Positions 46,340 to 58,600 of a stretch of 64,000 bases of DNA are shown here, in pieces. The position numbers and the translations under genes are program-made. Origin of the DNA: Lophius americanus. Taxonomy: Eukaryota > Chordata > Actinopteri > Lophiiformes > Lophiidae. The stretch's first letter is position 1, and each line of letters opens with the position of its first letter. The notes below the pieces were generated by a model. That model had not been told where the DNA came from. It saw nothing but the letters and a program-made list of their open reading frames with translations, and searched no databases. Where the stretch lies: NCBI GenBank assembly GCA_037951165.1, contig JBBDHG010000098.1, forward strand, positions 1,222,001 through 1,286,000. The letters are read 5' to 3'.

Positions 46340-47505
46340 GACATTTTGTAGCTGCATCAGTTTTTCAAGGACTGAATAAATGGATTCCTGTTGTTGCAAG
46401 ATGGATTACAGACATATCCAAGTTCGTACTGGCTGAAGATTCCATGAGCAATGACTTTTTCGGAATTTCTTCATCGTGCTGACTAAGAAAAATGGCACGC
46501 ATGTCATTCCCCTGTTGGATTTTTGACATCTTTATTCTTCACACAATCTAAAGATCCCAAAATGAGAGCCTCTTTCTTCTGTGTGTAAAAGAAATGAGAC
46601 AATGGAGCAGCTGCTACTCAGCAGGAAGTATCTGAATCATTGGCAGCAGATCAAGGTTGAACTGCTTTTTATTTTCCTGCTGTGTAGAATCATGCTCAGA
46701 TTTGTTTTTTTTAATTAAAAAGATGACATTTTTACACTCACCTGTCTTCTGGTATCACAAGTTTAAAATCATACACTACCTGGTAGAATCACTGATAGCA
46801 ATCTTTACTTTGATTAATTTTCACTGTACAAGCAGATATAAATATGCAACCATAAAACTTTGAGCGTACAGTTAGTGTTCAGTAATTCCATCACTGTCAA
46901 AGCTGGACATCACATGAAATACTACTAAATTAAATTTTTTTTAAATGAACAGGAGCAACGAAACAATAGAAAGACATGGCATCTGCCTTAAGTCTTTGTA
47001 CAAAGTAGAGCAATGGCCACAGAGATTCTTTACCAGAGAACACACGGTATAAGTATGATGAATCTGTAATTTCTCAAAGCTAACATTTTTCTGGTGATGT
47101 TTATTTTGAATGGTCCAAAAAAAACAAATCCTCCAGATGCAAGTAATTCTTTGTGACGATTCAATGACATAAAGTTGTTTTTTTGAATGCCCAAATCACA
47201 CAATGCAGATACAAACTTCTATCCCCACACAGCTTTTCTAAAACCTTAACTGGTACCGAAAGAATCTGGAGGGATGAGGCTTAGTGTATTCAGATCTGAT
47301 CCAGACAACTCTGCAGCCGCTTCTTCAGAGTCCCAGGCGTGAAAGGCATGGGGATAGTTTAGGCCGAGGCTTCAGGTGGCTTGGAGGAGTGCAGTCACTG
47401 GTACAGTGGAGATTTGTGTGTGTGCGTAGGGGGGGGGGGGATCAGTCACAAGCTTTATAAAGAGGGGTCAGAGATCAGGTGTATGTACAGAACGGGTGGG
47501 AGCCT
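46340..47505. other. convergent 3' ends of UTP20 and ARL1
   Basis: UTP20 (plus) and ARL1 (minus) are convergent with 1.17 kb between stop codons. AATAAA at 46375-46380 on the plus strand lies 36 bases after the UTP20 stop and is a good poly(A) signal. TTTATT words on the plus strand, such as 47100-47105, are minus-strand AATAAA candidates for ARL1. A G-run lies at about 47430-47440. No other gene seen. Confidence 0.5.
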
Positions 47506-50500
47506 TTACTGCCGACACTTGAGAGAATCCACCAGCCTATGAGGACAAAGAGCAACGAGTTCAGTCTGAGTAAACAAACATCTAACCGGTTGGGCAAGAT
47601 GAGCTGCCCATTGAATAACAGAGGGACAATAAGGAAATTAAATCATCTTCCTTTCATACCATATTCAAGATTGACAGTCGTGTTTTAATTTACACCCACT
47701 ATATATATTATATATGGTAAAGCCTACCATTCCATTGCCTCATCCAGGCCTACGCCCTTCGTGGCCGATGTCTTAAAAATCTGCCATTTCCTGTCTTTGA
47801 GGGCGGGCAGTCCTAATGCATTGGCCACCTCTGTCGGCGTCATCGCCTGGTCCATGTCCTGCTTGTTTGCAAAAACCACCAGGATCGCTTTCTTCAGCTC
47901 CTCTTCCTTGATGAAAAACAAGATCACATGTTATGAGAAAGGAAGCTACAGTAAATCATGTAATATTTGAGCTGGTAATGGGCAAAGTATTATTCATGAA
48001 GTAAATCTTGACTGCACAATTTAATGCTTGCAGAAAATTTAGGAAGACAGCATTTAGATTGCTCCACAAACAACTGCACTCTCACTGTGAGATATTTGGC
48101 CACCAGCGATGGAATCTCACAGAAGAATGAAAACTGACCGGTGAGCCAATCAAGCTGGCAGCCTGGTACCATAACTATCTGTTTGAAACTCCAATAATGA
48201 CTGAGTGATGATATGATGAATGAAGAAGCCACCATTTTTGTCCCGTATGCTTCTCTTGAGGAAAATGGAAAGCTAACAAAAATCAGCAACCACAGTATCA
48301 CATTATTAAAATACATTTTTTTTTATGGATTTATATGTTTTGAATTCTCTATAAAATGTACAGGTCAACTGTAACTGACTTTAGGTTATTGTTAATTGGA
48401 GCAGTTTTTTATATTTTAGACATTTGTAATTTGTGAAACTGATCCATCCCATAGAGGTTAAGTGATATTACTCTGAAAATCCCTCCAGATCTTCTGAGAG
48501 CATCTTGCTCGATTCAATGCTTTCATAATGTTTCATAATAAGTATAGTCACCTCCAGCATGGCCACCAGCTCAGACTTTGAGATGCCCATCCTGTCGCGG
48601 TCGCTGCTGTCGACGACGTAGATGACGGCGTCTGTGTTTGAATAATAACACCGCCAGTAGGGCCTGACAAACAGAGTCAGAGAGGAGGAAAGAGATAAGT
48701 TTAATCAAAGACACCTGCCTATTAATGATTTTGGTTGACAATCTCAACTGTGGGTACGAACTGTTTAGAGTGACATTCGTCTTCCACATACATTCACTCC
48801 TAGGAGCTCCACAGCACAGCAATCATCTGCGACTTCAGCTTACCTGATACTCGTCTGTCCTCCCAGATCCCACACCTGAAACTTCAGATTCCTGTAGTTG
48901 ACCGTCTCAACGTTGAAGCCAATTGCTGTGCAGAGAGAAATCCACAAGGATACAGTGAATGCAGAGAACATGAGCCGTTCTCTTTATTACCAGCGTCTAA
49001 TCTCCATGTCAACCAGAACATTTCTGCTGAGCACAGCTAGCTCAATATACAGACAAGACTTTCTACAGAATGGTAATAATATTTTTAAGTGCATCTTCCA
49101 AACTATAGTTGAGTCAAATTTTTTTTTTTACAGCTACAATTCACAAGTTAAGTTATCTCATGTCAATTTCCAAAAGAGCAGGTCTTAACTGGGGTCATTA
49201 TTTTCCCAAATGGGCAAGAACTGCAATGAAAACTGCCTTTTAATAGGAAGAAACCTCCAGGCAGATCATGACTTCAGAATAAGTCAGAGTGTCACTACAC
49301 CCTTAGAAAATGTACACTAAATATAAATATACTAATACTATAATAAGAAACATATGGGAATAAATCAAAACTACTATGATATCTTATATAAATAGAATTT
49401 AAATTTCTTCTGAATTTGATGTAATTATGATGTTAGATAATATTGATTTCAATGAGCATACATGCGTCTATATGCTTAAATTTACTGTTTAAAAACCACA
49501 AACTAACCACTAGATTTTCAGATCACTTTTTATTCTAATGGTCGTTTAATCAAAATATATATTGCGTCACAGCTGAAAGTCCTTGCAACTGTTGTCTTTC
49601 AAAGAATTTGATAACAGCAACCAATTCAATAAACTGGTTTTACTTCTCTGTCTCCTTTAAAACCAATGTAAAAAGGAAGAATGCTGAACAGACTGGTTTG
49701 GACCGCGTTTTGTCAAGCCTTTCCCTTTAGGAATATTCATTCTTCGTATAATATCTGTTAATCATGTGGTATTAGTGGTACTCTCATCCACTATGCTAAA
49801 AATAGTTCAGCAGGTGCGAGTTAAATGGTGTGGTGTTTGAAAGAATCAATCCTATACAAGTATGGATATAAGTAAAATAAGAGTAGACCAATACATACTG
49901 GGAATTGTGGTGACCACCTCTCCAACCTGTAACCGGTACAGAATGGTTGTCTTTCCAGCGCCGTCCAAACCCAAAATCAAAATCCTCATCTCTCTAGTTC
50001 CAAAAAGGCCAGAGAAGAGACTTGAGAAGAAACCACCTGAAAAATAGTCACATTATGTAAAAATGTTTTTTCATGAGTGGAAGGGTAGAAAACGGTCTTT
50101 ATATCAACTGAAACACAGAGTAGTGCTAGTTCTATCTCCATTGTAAAAGAATAGGATGGGTGTAACATACCACTGTCATCGCTTGCACCATGATATTTCA
50201 TCCCTGTTCGTTTTTTCTGATCCCTATTAATAACATATGTGTTCTGGCTCTAAACTACAAAACACAGTTGATAAATCCTTATGAACCAGTTTGGATCCTC
50301 AGGTGGGGTCCTTAAGGCTGTTTCAAAGTCACGGCTCACGTCTAACGGTGAACCTTTGTGGTCTGTGCACTTCGGCTTTACCAGAGAAATAAGGCTCACT
50401 TAACATCCGTTTCATTATATTTCTGCCTCTTTCTGGCATTAGTACCTTCTCCTTTTGGGTCGCTTATTGAAACACCATCCAATTTACTTGGTTGTTGAAT

Positions 50501-51362
50501 TCTGTAATTATCTAGGTTATTTTTTTTAACTTTAATTTCCTTTTAGGATGCCTACTTTTATAACTTTACTCCTTTTGGTTTATTGCTTTTATTTCGTGAT
50601 TGGAACGTCATAGTTCACTTTTTTCGTGGCCCCCAGCGGATTTCATCTTTAGGGGGTGATGTTGACTTCATTATACTTCTTATATTTTCAATATCTACTG
50701 TCATTTTGGATTTAATGGCTTTTATTTTACTGTCTCGAATTTATACATCTCTCTTATTGTTTTAAAGCACCCGTCTTTCATCTTGTGCCTTTTGTCTTAA
50801 TTTTATCTTACATGTGTTGAATATCTCGCTTTCCTGTCTGTCAAAGCAATTTGAAGAGGGTTTTTTATTAAAAGTAAAAGATAAGTGTTACTATTGTATA
50901 TACTTCAATCATAAATCGATTATTTAAAGTGTAATAGTTCAGGAGTGAAAACCTTAAGGCCCTGCTATTCCTGATTTACCTCACTTTGAGTAACACTTAG
51001 GTGGTAGAGCAGTTTAGCACACGTTAGCATAGCTCAAGTCACTTACGTCTAGCATGGTGGAATTTTCTTAAGACTGTACATTATCGAGATTAACACTAAT
51101 GCAAATAATTAATTACACCAAGCAACTCTTTATAATATATTCAGTTGGAAACATGAAGCATCGCCCCTCACTTAAGCCTCATGAAGACAAACGGCTATCA
51201 CTGTCAACAGCTAACATTAGCTGCTAGTAGCGGCACTGCGTTGATGAATCAACCAAATACTAAACATATATGAAATAGCAAAGCAAGCTACTCATAAGGA
51301 GTGATGTTACATGCATTAAAAGGAAAAATCCTTTATTTTAATATGATCAAAAACTCACCCAT
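47506..51362 (-). CDS. arl1: ARL1, Arf-like small GTPase of the trans-Golgi, complete, 6 exons, 181 aa
   Basis: Myristoylated Golgi GTPase that recruits GRIP-domain golgins and arfaptins to trans-Golgi membranes. Coding exons 5' to 3': 51362-51359, 50036-49899, 48925-48844, 48663-48552, 47906-47728, 47536-47506; total 546 bases, 181 codons plus stop, exactly the family length. Exon 1 carries only ATG and one further base. Visible motifs: Gly2 for myristoylation (MGGFFSSLF), P-loop GLDGAGKT at residues 24-31, switch I IPTIGFNVET, switch II WDLGGQTSIRPYW, NKQD guanine-specificity motif near residue 126, and SATKG near the C-terminus; it ends LVDSLKCRQ. The GIFNVE-like effector region and C-terminal sequence separate ARL1 from ARF1-6. 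It is divergent with DENND11 and convergent with UTP20. Confidence 0.96.
48926..49898. other. ARL1 intron 2, no further feature
   Basis: About 1 kb of AT-rich intron. No repeat or frame could be supported. Intron 1 (50037-51358) is similar. Confidence 0.45.
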
Positions 51363-51410
51363 TTTGACAAGTATACGTTTCTTCTGTCACTAAACAGGAT
51401 GGACCAACAC

Positions 51411-51420
51411 CGACTTCCGT
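51411..51420 (-). promoter_or_regulatory. ETS-type motif in the ARL1 promoter
   Basis: ACGGAAGTCG on the minus strand about 50 bases upstream of the ARL1 start codon. A CGTCA half-site lies nearby at about 51444. No TATA box is seen. This is consistent with a housekeeping promoter and inferred from motif only. Confidence 0.35.
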
Positions 51421-51479
51421 GTGGTTGACGTGTCGCTCAATGCCGTCATCGATTCTAACGACAGATTCATTACGACAGA

Positions 51480-52550
51480 TTCAACACGGCTTATAATGTA
51501 AATTGTGCAAAAGCAACTGATGTTAAAGGTCCAAAATATTTTTTTCAATATATTCATTATTTACCACTTATAGCACACAAGAAAAGAGGAAAGACAACAA
51601 AGGGGCACAAACAGCCAGAAATAAATAATTGAACATAATATATATCACAATGAATAAATCCAATTAAAAATACAAAGTAATTCTCTGTACCAAAACATTT
51701 TGCTTTGTAATTGATATCTTCACAGCAAAGTTTCGTATCATTGCTGTACAAAATCGGGCTTTCCTGTTGTATGTAATGTGTTGGCCATTTCTCTTAGCCA
51801 CGATCCATGTAGTATACACATTCCATTTTACATACACGTTAAAACAATTTATATCGATCATCATTCCAAAGAAAATAGTCGTTTTCTCAAACATATGTGC
51901 GCAAGAAGTAGCGCAAATAAGAGCTATTAGCTGATTGGGTTCCCATTTCTTTCAAAAAGCCTTGGAGAAACAAAATATGTTCTTCCAATATATAGAGTTA
52001 ACTTGGTGATCAAAGAGAATGTTTTGAATTACTGCTCGTACTTATAACTTCATCAACTCACCAGTTACTTATCTGTGGAAGGTCGGTGTAGTTTAGTATT
52101 AAGTCTGTGGATTTTTTTAAACTGTATTAAATTATGTTTGGCTTTTGAGCCAAATTGGGTATAAACGATCATAATAATTATATTAATGATGTTGATACAT
52201 TTATTATCTTTTAGATTTTGTTCACATGGGACGAAAGTGCTGTTGTTGAAAGAATATTCATGCGGATGCTGTAGTACAGGGTGCATTCAACAACATAAAA
52301 CTGCAACGCGTTCTTAACTGTTCAACAGCTATTCGTACAAAACAGAATATAACACTAACTGGTGGTTCGTTTTGAATGCAGCCCATACTAGCCGTAGGAG
52401 TTGCCCTCTGTGAACAGAATCAAATTCATGATCGCCCTACCAACACAAATTTAAAAGGATAATTTTGAATGCTATGTGATGCACAATGCATCTTTTCTGA
52501 ACAGATGATGGGAACTTTATGATGAATGAATAGCTTTGAGGTGTAATTAT
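51480..52550. other. intergenic region between divergent ARL1 and DENND11
   Basis: Start codons of the two genes are 1.27 kb apart. Most of this is AT-rich without recognisable elements. GC and CpG content rise sharply from about 52550 into DENND11 exon 1, so a CpG-type promoter may lie at the DENND11 side. Confidence 0.45.
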
Positions 52551-52630
52551 CCGCGGATGGAGCTGGTGTCCGTCGGCTGAGACGTCATTCACACTCCGAA
52601 GTGAGGCTGACGAGGTGGACCACTAACAGG

Positions 52631-55600
52631 ATGGTGGAGCGGTCGGACCGAGCTCCTCTGCTGGACTGGGAGGAGGTTCCGTCCGCGGAGAAGCCCAGCG
52701 GTGCAGCGCCTGCAAACGCATCGGACCGACCGTCGAGTCCGTCTAACAGTCGAACCGTAGCATGCTCGGTGCCGGGGTTTGGGCGGAGTAGTGGTACAGG
52801 GGGTCCCGCTCCCAGCAGGTCTGACTTCAACGCAGGCGCTGGCAGCGCCCCACCCGTGACCTCCAGCATCCCGACTGGCAAAGATGAAACGCATTATCCC
52901 CACAATGGGGAGCATAATCCACAGCCAGGATCGACAGAGGCGTCGCTGGAAGACAGGATGGTGAAATGGGAGGAGAAGGACCAGATCGTGTCGGTTTTTG
53001 TGGTTACTTTCAACACCAGAACAGGTATGACATAATTATGCCCCACGGAATCATCATAATTAAAGTATTTACAAGACTAGATGATTACAGACAGGGATAA
53101 GGCGTTATTGATTAAGCCTGCCTCATCCCCCTGCCCCGTCTGACGTTTGCACCAAGTCTGCAGAACCTTCCACAGGTGTGGTTTTGTATGACCTGATCAT
53201 AACTTTAGAGACATGATGGCACCTACTGTAATCTCATTACCGGGCACAGAATGTGAGGACAAAAGTGATGTGATGGAAATCAGCCGATTGTTTCTGCAGA
53301 GGAGGCCTGTGCATTTTTAATGAGGGCCATGTGGAAACAAAAGCCATATCAGGTTACCCAACTAAAGGACAAGTCTTACAAGTCTATTTCAAGATCAATG
53401 CGTTTTTAAGTGAAAGAAGGAAAAAAAACATGGAAACTGGCGACTGGTTTTGCAGAATGTCAGATTCACTTAAAACAAGGTAATATTTGGTGATATGTTG
53501 AGTTATAAAGATCATCGCCCATTATTTACTGGAGGGGTTACTTTCATCAGAGAAGACAGTCTGGGATGAGCTTTGCTGGAAAGAGCTCAGTTTGACGCGA
53601 AAAAAAATTTATATAGAGCTACAAATAGATTACCTGGATCGATTCCTGGTCTACGCCGGCAATATTGTTAATCTGGAATCGTTTGTGCTTTAATGAGATG
53701 ATGCCAAACGTTTCCATAATACCAGAAACACAGAGTAACTATTTATTTTACACAAAAAGCTGTAACAACGATATAGTTGTTTACAGGTTATCTTTATACC
53801 ACAAGGATCTTTTTTTCCCCATGTGTTTTTTTCTGTCTGTTAACTAAATAACCTAAAGATGTAAATACATTTTCTAATCAGATGTTTTGGTGAGTTGGAG
53901 TATGACAGAAAAACAATCTCATAGGTATTAATGGTAATCAGGGTCATCATCTGGGAAAAAATATTTAAACCCTCTGCAATTTCAGATCATGACTGTGTGA
54001 TCATTTACCCTCACACAATAGTATTGTATTCACTTTACTAATACAATATGGTAAGGTGAAGAAATAATAGTTCATAGAGATGATGTTGCCCAAACAAATC
54101 AAACATTGACGTGTTATTATACGTTATTTGATATGGTATATTAAAGACTTAGGGTTAAGGCTAGGATTCATGCCAACCTGACCCCATTCTCCATACCTTT
54201 CTTCTTATTCTTTACCAAACTCTTAAGATACTGCCTACAATGTTTCGACAAAAAAAATCAGCCAGTGACAACTCATTAAGATCTACATCCAAGTGGAATC
54301 TGGATCTTAATCATATTCAGGATCTGGTGATCCAGAATATTTAAATGTATAGGACTGATGAGTGTGTAATTGTAAATTATAAGACGAAAGGTATTAACTT
54401 ATTTTTGATTGTTACAAATACTGTGCGCACTCAGTTTGGTTTCACATTTAACATATATACTGAAGTTAATGGGCTTGATATTGAATTGAAATGTCAATAC
54501 CAATGTGATCTGACATTCTAGGGCTGCTTTTTCATGTTCCAGGAGTCAAATTATGATGGTTAAACTATCACAGGACTTTTGTTTTTAGTTGCAGTGAGAT
54601 AATGGAAAACCGAGTTTCCTTGGACGAGGTTTGTTCCCTCATGCTCTGGATTAAATTCTCTCATATTTGCAAAATCTTATTACCAAGATATAACAGATTT
54701 TTAACAAACTGAGCAGTGTTTTTTTCACAAAAAAATCTACAGTTTGTGCACTCAAAGTCACTCCCTTATCAGAATATAAAATCAATTATAGACTTTTGCC
54801 CCAGCAAAAATGTAACTTGTAGCCCTGCAAAGATACTTAAATGTGATTCTTTTTTGTGAAAGCTAAATTGTGTACAAAATTGCACATGATCATAGATACC
54901 AACATCCTAAATATGCCAAATAGGTTTCCTCAGGCTCTGTGCATTATTTCCTGAAAGTTTAAAGAAAATGTTAAAAACCCTAAGTAGCAACATCAAAGAA
55001 AGAGAAAAATATTGCTCCAGATATGCATCAAAATGTTATGGGTCTGTTCTGCCCAAAGACCCATTCTCACACCGATTTTCATGGTGTTCTGTTCAGTGGT
55101 TTGTGTGTAATACATCCCATCCCTACAGATAGTAAGATTCATTTCTGCTTACTTAAAGGACTAGTCCACTCTAAACACTTGAAAAAACTGATGTGGTTTA
55201 CGATTTCTCTGATAATACTTATTTGGGAGTATTTGTCTTTTTCCCTTTTATTAGGGTTTACAGTAGGTATCTAAATGGAAACAAGGTATGAGGTGAAGAG
55301 GGAAGACATGCAACAATGTCAACACGGTGAGGCTTGAAACAACTGACACCTAGAAACAAGTAGAGGAGGAAATAGCCTGGGATTATGCTTCATTTTAGTA
55401 TTTTATCTACAGTAGAGGTGCATAAGACTAATGGAATTCTTTGACAGAACATCATTTTTGAAGAGAGGAGAATGATGCGTGATGTGAAACGTGTAAGTAA
55501 GCAAAACATTATGTCTACTGCTGCGTTTTAACCAGTGGTGGAATTGTGCTGCTGGTCGGTCTGTGAAGGAAAAACCTTTATTTCCCTGAATGGTACTTCA

Positions 55601-58600
55601 TGTCAAGAACATCTGTCAGTTACAAGAGTCCCTCTTGGGTGTTCAGCCACAGGTGGTTTTTACTCTCAGTGGACGATATAGAGCTGTGGGTTCAATCTAA
55701 TGACTGATCAGACCATATTCCTGCCGAACAAGACTGATTGTTACATATTGCTAATGAACAGATTAAAAACCACACTGGCTGAGTCACCTCTTACGCCCTC
55801 CTGCTCCTATCTGGCCATATTTGCTCAGCTGCCGCTCGAGCGTCAGCGCCCAGTAGACTCATAATGAATATCATGGAATCCAGTGGGGCGGAGCAGCCGC
55901 CGTTCTGTGAGCATGGAGTGACATTGTACTAATAAATCTACCATGTGTTCTCATGTCAGCGTTTGTCTGATGCCTTGTGTGATTTCATATTATCACTCTG
56001 TGGCGTGGGTTTGGCAGGAAACATGCTGGAGTGGTGCCTACCCAAAGACATGGACCTGGAAGGAGTGGAGTTCAAGGCCATTGCCAGCGGTTCCCACCGA
56101 GTCACCACAGACTTCATGTAAGTGTACGCGCATGCATGATAGTCGGACTGCACCTGGGGTGTAAGAGAAAATATTGGTACACTTCAATATTTACCATACT
56201 GTTTTATGATAGTGGACTGATTATGAAAAGCACTGCAACCATTTTTACGTCATAAGTTCTCATCGTTTGTATAATATAGGTAACATGCTATTTTATTTTA
56301 TTTGTAAACAATATTTTGATTGAATTTTACACAGTTTTAAAAAACTCTTATAATTCTCTCCAATGTTTCTCCAGTACAATACAGGATGTCATCTTCTTCA
56401 ACCATACACTTATTTCTTCTTTTTTTTTCTCCAGGAAAAAAAGCAATCATCCTTCTGGCCTGCAGTAGTCCCCAGCCAATTAAAGTTCAATGTTTTCAGC
56501 TACTACCGGGGGTATTATGGGTTCTAAAAAGCTTCATTCGAATGTTATAAGCGATTATTTTGGAGCTTTTAAACACCATCTCTCAATAACTATCGCGTAT
56601 ACTCTCCTTTAGATCTAATCTCGAAGCCTCTAGTCTGTAACTGATGGTTCCTTATTGTGAGACATCAGAGCGGTGTAAAACCAAAACGTCTGTCCTTTTA
56701 GATTTAGAATAGGGACATTTTCATGATGTGACTTTGGTGGTTCAGCTTTGCAGCCTCACATTTTGATAATATGACATGTTTCAGCTTAAGTATTTTAAAG
56801 AAGTGTTTTCTAGGAATATCACACTTTTGGCTTAGCTGATGAAACGCAAGGAAACTGCCATTAATATAGATGTCCCCTATTTTCTGCAAAACCCTTGTCT
56901 GGAGCAAAAATAAAAAAATACATTTTTATAACCTGTATATTTTATGCATATGATTCTCATTATATCACTTTATTCATAGCATGAAAATGGGTCACAATAT
57001 AGTGAATTGTAACACCTGTATCATTGTACATATGTTTTTGCCTAATCCCTAGCAGAGCGCTCACAATACCTCAGAGACCTTTGTTCACCTTCTCTTCTAT
57101 AACCTGAAGGACAGAGCCAAGACATGATGGCTAGATGATGGTATTAGAATGTGGCCCATGTCTTCCTCTTGGCAGGACAGAAAGTGTTGCCCAGCAAAGA
57201 GGAGGAAAAAAAACCTCCTGCCATCTGGCTGTGCTTTGCTTTTCGTGACCATCAGCTTCCTTCGTTTCCCTCATCTCTCTCTCTCTCTCTCTCCCCACCT
57301 CGTCCACAGCTACTTCCGGAAGGGCAGCTACTTTGGCCTCGCCTGCTTTGCCAACATGCCGGTGGAGAATAAGCTGGAGAGGGGGGCGAGGATGAAGTCG
57401 GTAGGGATCCTGTCTCCTTCATACACCCTGCTCTACCGCTACATGAGTTTCCTGGAACATCAGGTCAGGTAAGAGGAAGCTAGTTTGTAGCACAGTGGAG
57501 ACAATAAACTGATATTTAAGGCTGTTTTAGTTTATGATCAGTTCATGAAGAATTTATCTTCATATGTTAGAAAATAGTGAATATCGATAGACTTAATATT
57601 GCTTGGTTTTGTCCAAACTAAATTCCACAACACATCAAGGTTCAGCAAAAGAGGGACATTTTTGCCATGTGAAACTGTATTGTTGTGACCGAGCACTCAA
57701 AAGAATTTGCCATGTTAGTCTAAAAGTTTAGAAAAGTCAAAAACACTGATATTTACCTCTTGGAATTGAACACCCTTCACCTGCCACTGAAGTAAATCAC
57801 CCTGGGCTACACACAGGAGAATGCACGGCTCGTTTTATGGCTGAGATACTCGTCTAATCCATCTGTTCTGGGCACTTAAATCCTGGTTTGAACCGGAAGC
57901 AAGTGGAGAGCCGAGCAAGCAACCGGCCAGCTGAGCATTCGCCTGAAGCATCTCAGATCCCCAAATTAGGTCCAAAGTCACAATCAAGGAGGTTGCAGCA
58001 AGGAGGTTGCATTACTTGGGAAGCACATGTCCCAAGGAACAAAAGTTGGACTGAGATGTGAAACATTCCTTAAGCCAGGTTAAAATTCCCATCAGGTCCA
58101 TTTTTGAGATGCTCCCACGTCCCAACAACCTGAATCTGTGGTATGGTACCGACAAAAACCGTCCCGAGTTGCGAAACAGCACTGGCTCAGGGTAGGTACA
58201 GATGGAACCATGACTGAAGTCTGCATAAAACCCGCGGATGTCTTTGAGACTCACAGGCTGGAAGCAACCAGACTCACCTTCAGCACCCCAGCGGCTGATC
58301 ATCTTCATCGGAGAAGGAGCCGTGGCTCAGAACACCATTCCAAGCCCATCACCTGGGTTCTGATAGGAACCTGAGAGTGAACCTCGAGCGGCAATTTAGG
58401 TTCATTTCAGAGATCATTACAACCTCTCTGTGACCAGGTCTTATGGTCCTCCACAGCACGGATAGTAACTGTGGCAGAGTTCACTGTACAGTAGGAGGGA
58501 AGGATGGAGTTGTCCTTCAAAAGGAAAAGAGACAAGTACACGGAGCTGACAGCTGAGTGTAGGGAGGCGTGGTCAGCTGTCATCTGCCATGTGAAAGTCG

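Noticed and set aside
45946..46344. Minus-strand frame of 132 codons with a hydrophobic stretch
   Set aside because: Antisense of UTP20's lysine-rich tail; the complement of AAG/AAA-rich codons gives Leu/Phe runs that mimic a membrane segment.
52585..52915. Two minus-strand frames of about 100 codons
   Set aside because: Antisense of the GC-rich first exon of DENND11, where stop codons are scarce on both strands.
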